Positions 20,920-21,462 of a DNA stretch of 21,462 nucleotides are shown in pieces. Where the stretch lies: the NCBI GenBank assembly GCA_001953115.1, contig LSSL01007675.1:1-21462 (forward strand), read 5' to 3'. Each line of letters opens with the position of its first letter. Positions within the stretch are counted from its first letter, which is position 1. This DNA is from Smittium mucronatum (lineage: Eukaryota > Kickxellomycota > Harpellomycetes > Harpellales > Legeriomycetaceae). A program made the translations under genes and the position numbers. The notes under the pieces were generated by a model that did not search any database, had not been told where the DNA came from, and saw only the letters and a list, made by a program, of their open reading frames with translations.

Positions 20920-21462
20920 TTCAAATTTATTAAATGGGAATTCTTTAATTAAATTGCTGAATTCAATTAATTAAAATCTCCAAAATGAATAATTTTCTTA
21001 TTATTTAATAACCATAAATGAGATCTGAGTAAATGAGAAATATAATCGTATATCGAGATAGTTTTTTTTTGTATTTAAATTTCTATAATTATTTTATAAG
21101 CGTTTTTATTTGATAAAAATATATATGATATATAAAAATGGTTAAATATATAGCGAGTTTTTCATATTTGTCAAATATTCCCAATTTTGTATTATCTTTA
21201 TTGGTGATCATCAAAATTAAAAATTAGGGATATATTAAACACTCCTTTAGTTTTATTTGTATCATTTTAATGCGTATAACTTAAAAAAGAATCAATTAAA
21301 AAAACTAGGGAGAAGTTGAGCAAAATAAATAACTAATTATGTAAAAATATATATATTTGTGAAAAATCACTCGAGTGATGGATAAAATAAAGATAAATTG
21401 GGAATAGAAAAGTATGTTTTAAAAATTATTACAAAATTATTTAACACAAAAGTATATGGCAT
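20920..21462 (-). repeat. Right terminal inverted repeat (at least 543 bp)
   Basis: This is the reverse complement of 18848-19390 without a mismatch that I could see. It begins inward at TTCAAATTTA (20920) and is cut by the window end at GTATATGGCAT, so its outer limit is unknown. Confidence 0.92.

Larger units (their letters stand above)
18848..21462 (+). mobile_element. DNA transposon with very long terminal inverted repeats, IS630/Tc1/mariner type
   Basis: Two 543-bp arms in inverted orientation (18848-19390 and 20920-21462) enclose 1529 bp holding a decayed DDE_3-type transposase read on the plus strand. The right arm reaches the last base of the window, so its true outer end and the target-site duplication cannot be seen. 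If insertion was at TA, as in this superfamily, the left edge could be a few bases further out (for example after the TA at 18844). Members of this superfamily usually have TIRs from tens to a few hundred bases; arms above 500 bp are long. With an inactive transposase this copy could move only with enzyme supplied in trans. Confidence 0.8.

Noticed and set aside
20700..20924. Minus-strand frame of 74 codons with a tyrosine run
   Set aside because: It spans the AAT microsatellite and the antisense of the transposase end; no independent coding signal.

Overview
The window looks like repeat-rich, gene-poor, extremely AT-rich eukaryotic nuclear DNA (about four fifths A+T by eye). I see no intact protein-coding gene, tRNA, rRNA or CRISPR array. 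What can be recognised is a set of dead transposable elements: a Ty3/gypsy chromovirus, a piggyBac-type element and an IS630/Tc1/mariner-type element. This mixture, with the base composition and long featureless spacers, suits a large, transposon-laden microsporidian genome; other AT-rich protists or fungi are not excluded. The organism call is inference, because no host gene is available to test it.

Layout. Positions 3-1895 (+) hold the 3' part of a Ty3/gypsy pol gene (end of reverse transcriptase, RNase H, integrase, C-terminal chromodomain) in one frame, broken only by stops at 774-776 and 1152-1154. A polypurine tract and a probable 3' LTR with a large hairpin cluster follow. From about 2.2 to 9.7 kb I find no gene, only microsatellites, a less AT-rich island (5.03-5.62 kb) and two copies of a short motif containing AACCCAAATCAT. 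From 11.41 down to 9.72 kb on the minus strand lies a nearly full-length but badly decayed piggyBac transposase; a possible piggyBac-type end next to TTAA lies at 13.34-13.36 kb. Between them is an array of divergent tandem repeats of about 230 bp (11.85-12.54 kb).

From 14.5 to 16.3 kb there are two pairs of facing poly-C/poly-G tracts. From 15.46 to 17.62 kb short open frames on the plus strand may be a decayed gene of unknown family, but chance is a serious alternative. A minisatellite of about 22 bp (18.59-18.82 kb) stops 26 bp short of the most striking object: an inverted repeat with arms at 18848-19390 and 20920-21462, in which I found no mismatch over 543 bp. It brackets about 1.5 kb carrying a wrecked DDE_3-type transposase. 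The right arm runs to the last base of the window, so the element may continue beyond it.

Together the elements show a region colonised by at least three transposon classes. Their coding parts have decayed, while the terminal repeats of one element remain pristine or have been re-homogenised. Nothing here forms an operon or pathway.
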